NCBI GenBank assembly: GCA_002102825.1
Contig: DABJ01000023.1
Location: 18,293 to 32,583, forward strand
DNA: 14,291 nucleotides
Direction: 5' to 3'
Source of the DNA: Candidatus Gastranaerophilales bacterium HUM_12
GTDB taxonomy: Bacteria; Cyanobacteriota; Vampirovibrionia; Gastranaerophilales; Gastranaerophilaceae
How positions within the stretch are numbered: position 1 is the first letter of the stretch; every line of letters starts with the position of its first letter. Below the pieces are notes generated by a model. The model was given only the letters and a program-made list of their open reading frames with translations, made no database searches and was not told the origin of the DNA. Below are positions 13,413 to 14,291 of the stretch, in pieces. The translations under genes and the position numbers were made by a program.

Positions 13413-14291
13413 ATGGAAAAGAAAACTTTATTTAGCGAAAAAATAGTCAAAATTGGTCCGGATTCCGGATATGATAATTATATTATGGCAATTGAATCAA
13501 GTTGTGATGAAACTGCTTGTGCAATTGTTAAAAATGGTAGAGAAGTTGTTGCAAATGTTGTTGCTTCACAAATAAAAACTCACGCGAAATTTGGAGGTGT
13601 AATCCCTGAGATTGCGGCAAGAGAACACATGGACGCGATAAACATTATTGTTCAAGAAGCTTTTGACCAATCCGGTTTGAAACCTGATCAAATAACAGCA
13701 TTTGCCGGAACTGTTGGACCGGGACTTGTTGGGTGTTTACTGGTTGGGCTTAATGCAGCTAAAACATTAGCTTTGGTGCATGACAAACCTTTTATTGGTG
13801 TTAATCACTTGAATGCACACCTTTGCGCTAATTATATTGATACAGACATCAAACCTCCTTTCATGGCTTTACTTGTAAGTGGTGGTCATACTCAAATCAT
13901 TGATGTTGAATCTTATTCAAAACAAACTATTTTAGGCGAAACGATTGATGATGCGGTTGGTGAGGCTTATGATAAAGTGGCAAGACTTATTGGCTTGCCA
14001 TATCCGGGTGGACCAAGATTAGATAAGTTGGCTCAACTTGGAAATCCAAAAGCTTACCAATTACCGGAAGGAAAAGTTGACGGTTACAATTTTAGTTTTA
14101 GTGGACTTAAAACTGCGGTTTTAAGATTAGTTAAATCGTTAAAGACGGAATATTGTAACGATGAAAACTCTGAGCTTCCAGAAAATGTTATTCAAGATGT
14201 TTGTGCAAGTTTTCAAGAAGATGTTTCAAAAACATTAGTTAAAAAATTAAGAAAAGCCGTTGAAAAACGAGGTTATAAACAAGTTGTTGTC
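13413..14291 (+). CDS. tsaD: tRNA N6-adenosine threonylcarbamoyltransferase TsaD (3' end cut by window)
   Basis: TsaD transfers threonylcarbamoyl to A37 of ANN-decoding tRNAs with TsaB and TsaE, completing t6A in the cytoplasm. The first 293 codons are present. Motifs are MAIESSCDETACAIV (25-39), GGVIPEIAAREH (61-72), NHLNAHL with the metal-binding H132 and H136, LLVSGGHTQ (153-161), GETIDDAVGEAYDK (175-188), PGGPRLD (198-204) and FSFSGLKTA (217-225). The remaining DNA-K/ASKHA part runs off the right edge. The usual start is just before the IESSCDET strand. Here ATG 13413 gives a 24-residue N-terminal extension, while an internal ATG at 13485 would give the standard length. Neither has a ribosome site: 13413 has a -10-like TAGAAT and 13485 a GATAAT, each six bases upstream. 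The start is therefore open. Confidence 0.95.
   Translation, partial: MEKKTLFSEKIVKIGPDSGYDNYIMAIESSCDETACAIVKNGREVVANVVASQIKTHAKFGGVIPEIAAREHMDAINIIVQEAFDQSGLKPDQITAFAGTVGPGLVGCLLVGLNAAKTLALVHDKPFIGVNHLNAHLCANYIDTDIKPPFMALLVSGGHTQIIDVESYSKQTILGETIDDAVGEAYDKVARLIGLPYPGGPRLDKLAQLGNPKAYQLPEGKVDGYNFSFSGLKTAVLRLVKSLKTEYCNDENSELPENVIQDVCASFQEDVSKTLVKKLRKAVEKRGYKQVVV

Overview
This is AT-rich bacterial DNA with compact coding and mostly clear Shine-Dalgarno sites. The mix of a bifunctional Rel enzyme, a flotillin/NfeD pair, RNase Y with YmdB, and two unfamiliar proteins (one carrying an internal ISFTG motif) resembles the gut Melainabacteria/Gastranaerophilales (Vampirovibrionia) lineage. That placement is an inference from recalled protein style, not a database match. 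No mobile element, CRISPR array, tRNA or rRNA is visible.

Layout. Positions 1-6000 are on the minus strand. They hold the 5' end of an NfnA-like FAD/NAD(P)H electron-transfer subunit with its own promoter, a MurF-like ligase, and a three-gene operon read as Rel (ppGpp synthetase/hydrolase), NfeD, flotillin, which ends at a hairpin at 1717-1741. Positions 6098-13100 are on the plus strand: a YggU/DUF167 protein, two unknown membrane-type proteins (130 and 412 aa), RNase Y, YmdB phosphodiesterase, a PHP phosphoesterase, a membrane-anchored extracytoplasmic protein with a pseudopilin-like loop, and a LOG-family phosphoribohydrolase. A bidirectional terminator then separates this run from a small minus-strand AbrB-like protein, which is divergent from the truncated plus-strand tsaD at the right edge.

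How the genes fit together. Two themes stand out. One is alarmone signalling tied to membrane organisation (Rel with NfeD/flotillin). The other is RNA and nucleotide turnover (RNase Y, YmdB, a PHP enzyme of the RNase AM/TrpH type, LOG), where short overlaps suggest translational coupling. tsaD adds tRNA modification.

Most unusual stretch. The 302-bp gap at 6832-7133 has a near-consensus promoter, a possible 20-codon His-rich leader ORF, and two mutually exclusive hairpins, the second ending in a T-run. That is the layout of a ribosome-mediated attenuator upstream of the unknown 412-aa gene. The same DNA also reads on the minus strand as a frameshifted gene remnant, so the two readings compete. 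A second pattern is that four genes likely to begin transcripts (MurF-like, Rel, YggU, TsaD) lack a Shine-Dalgarno and have a -10-like hexamer 6-9 nt before the start codon, suggesting leaderless or nearly leaderless mRNAs.
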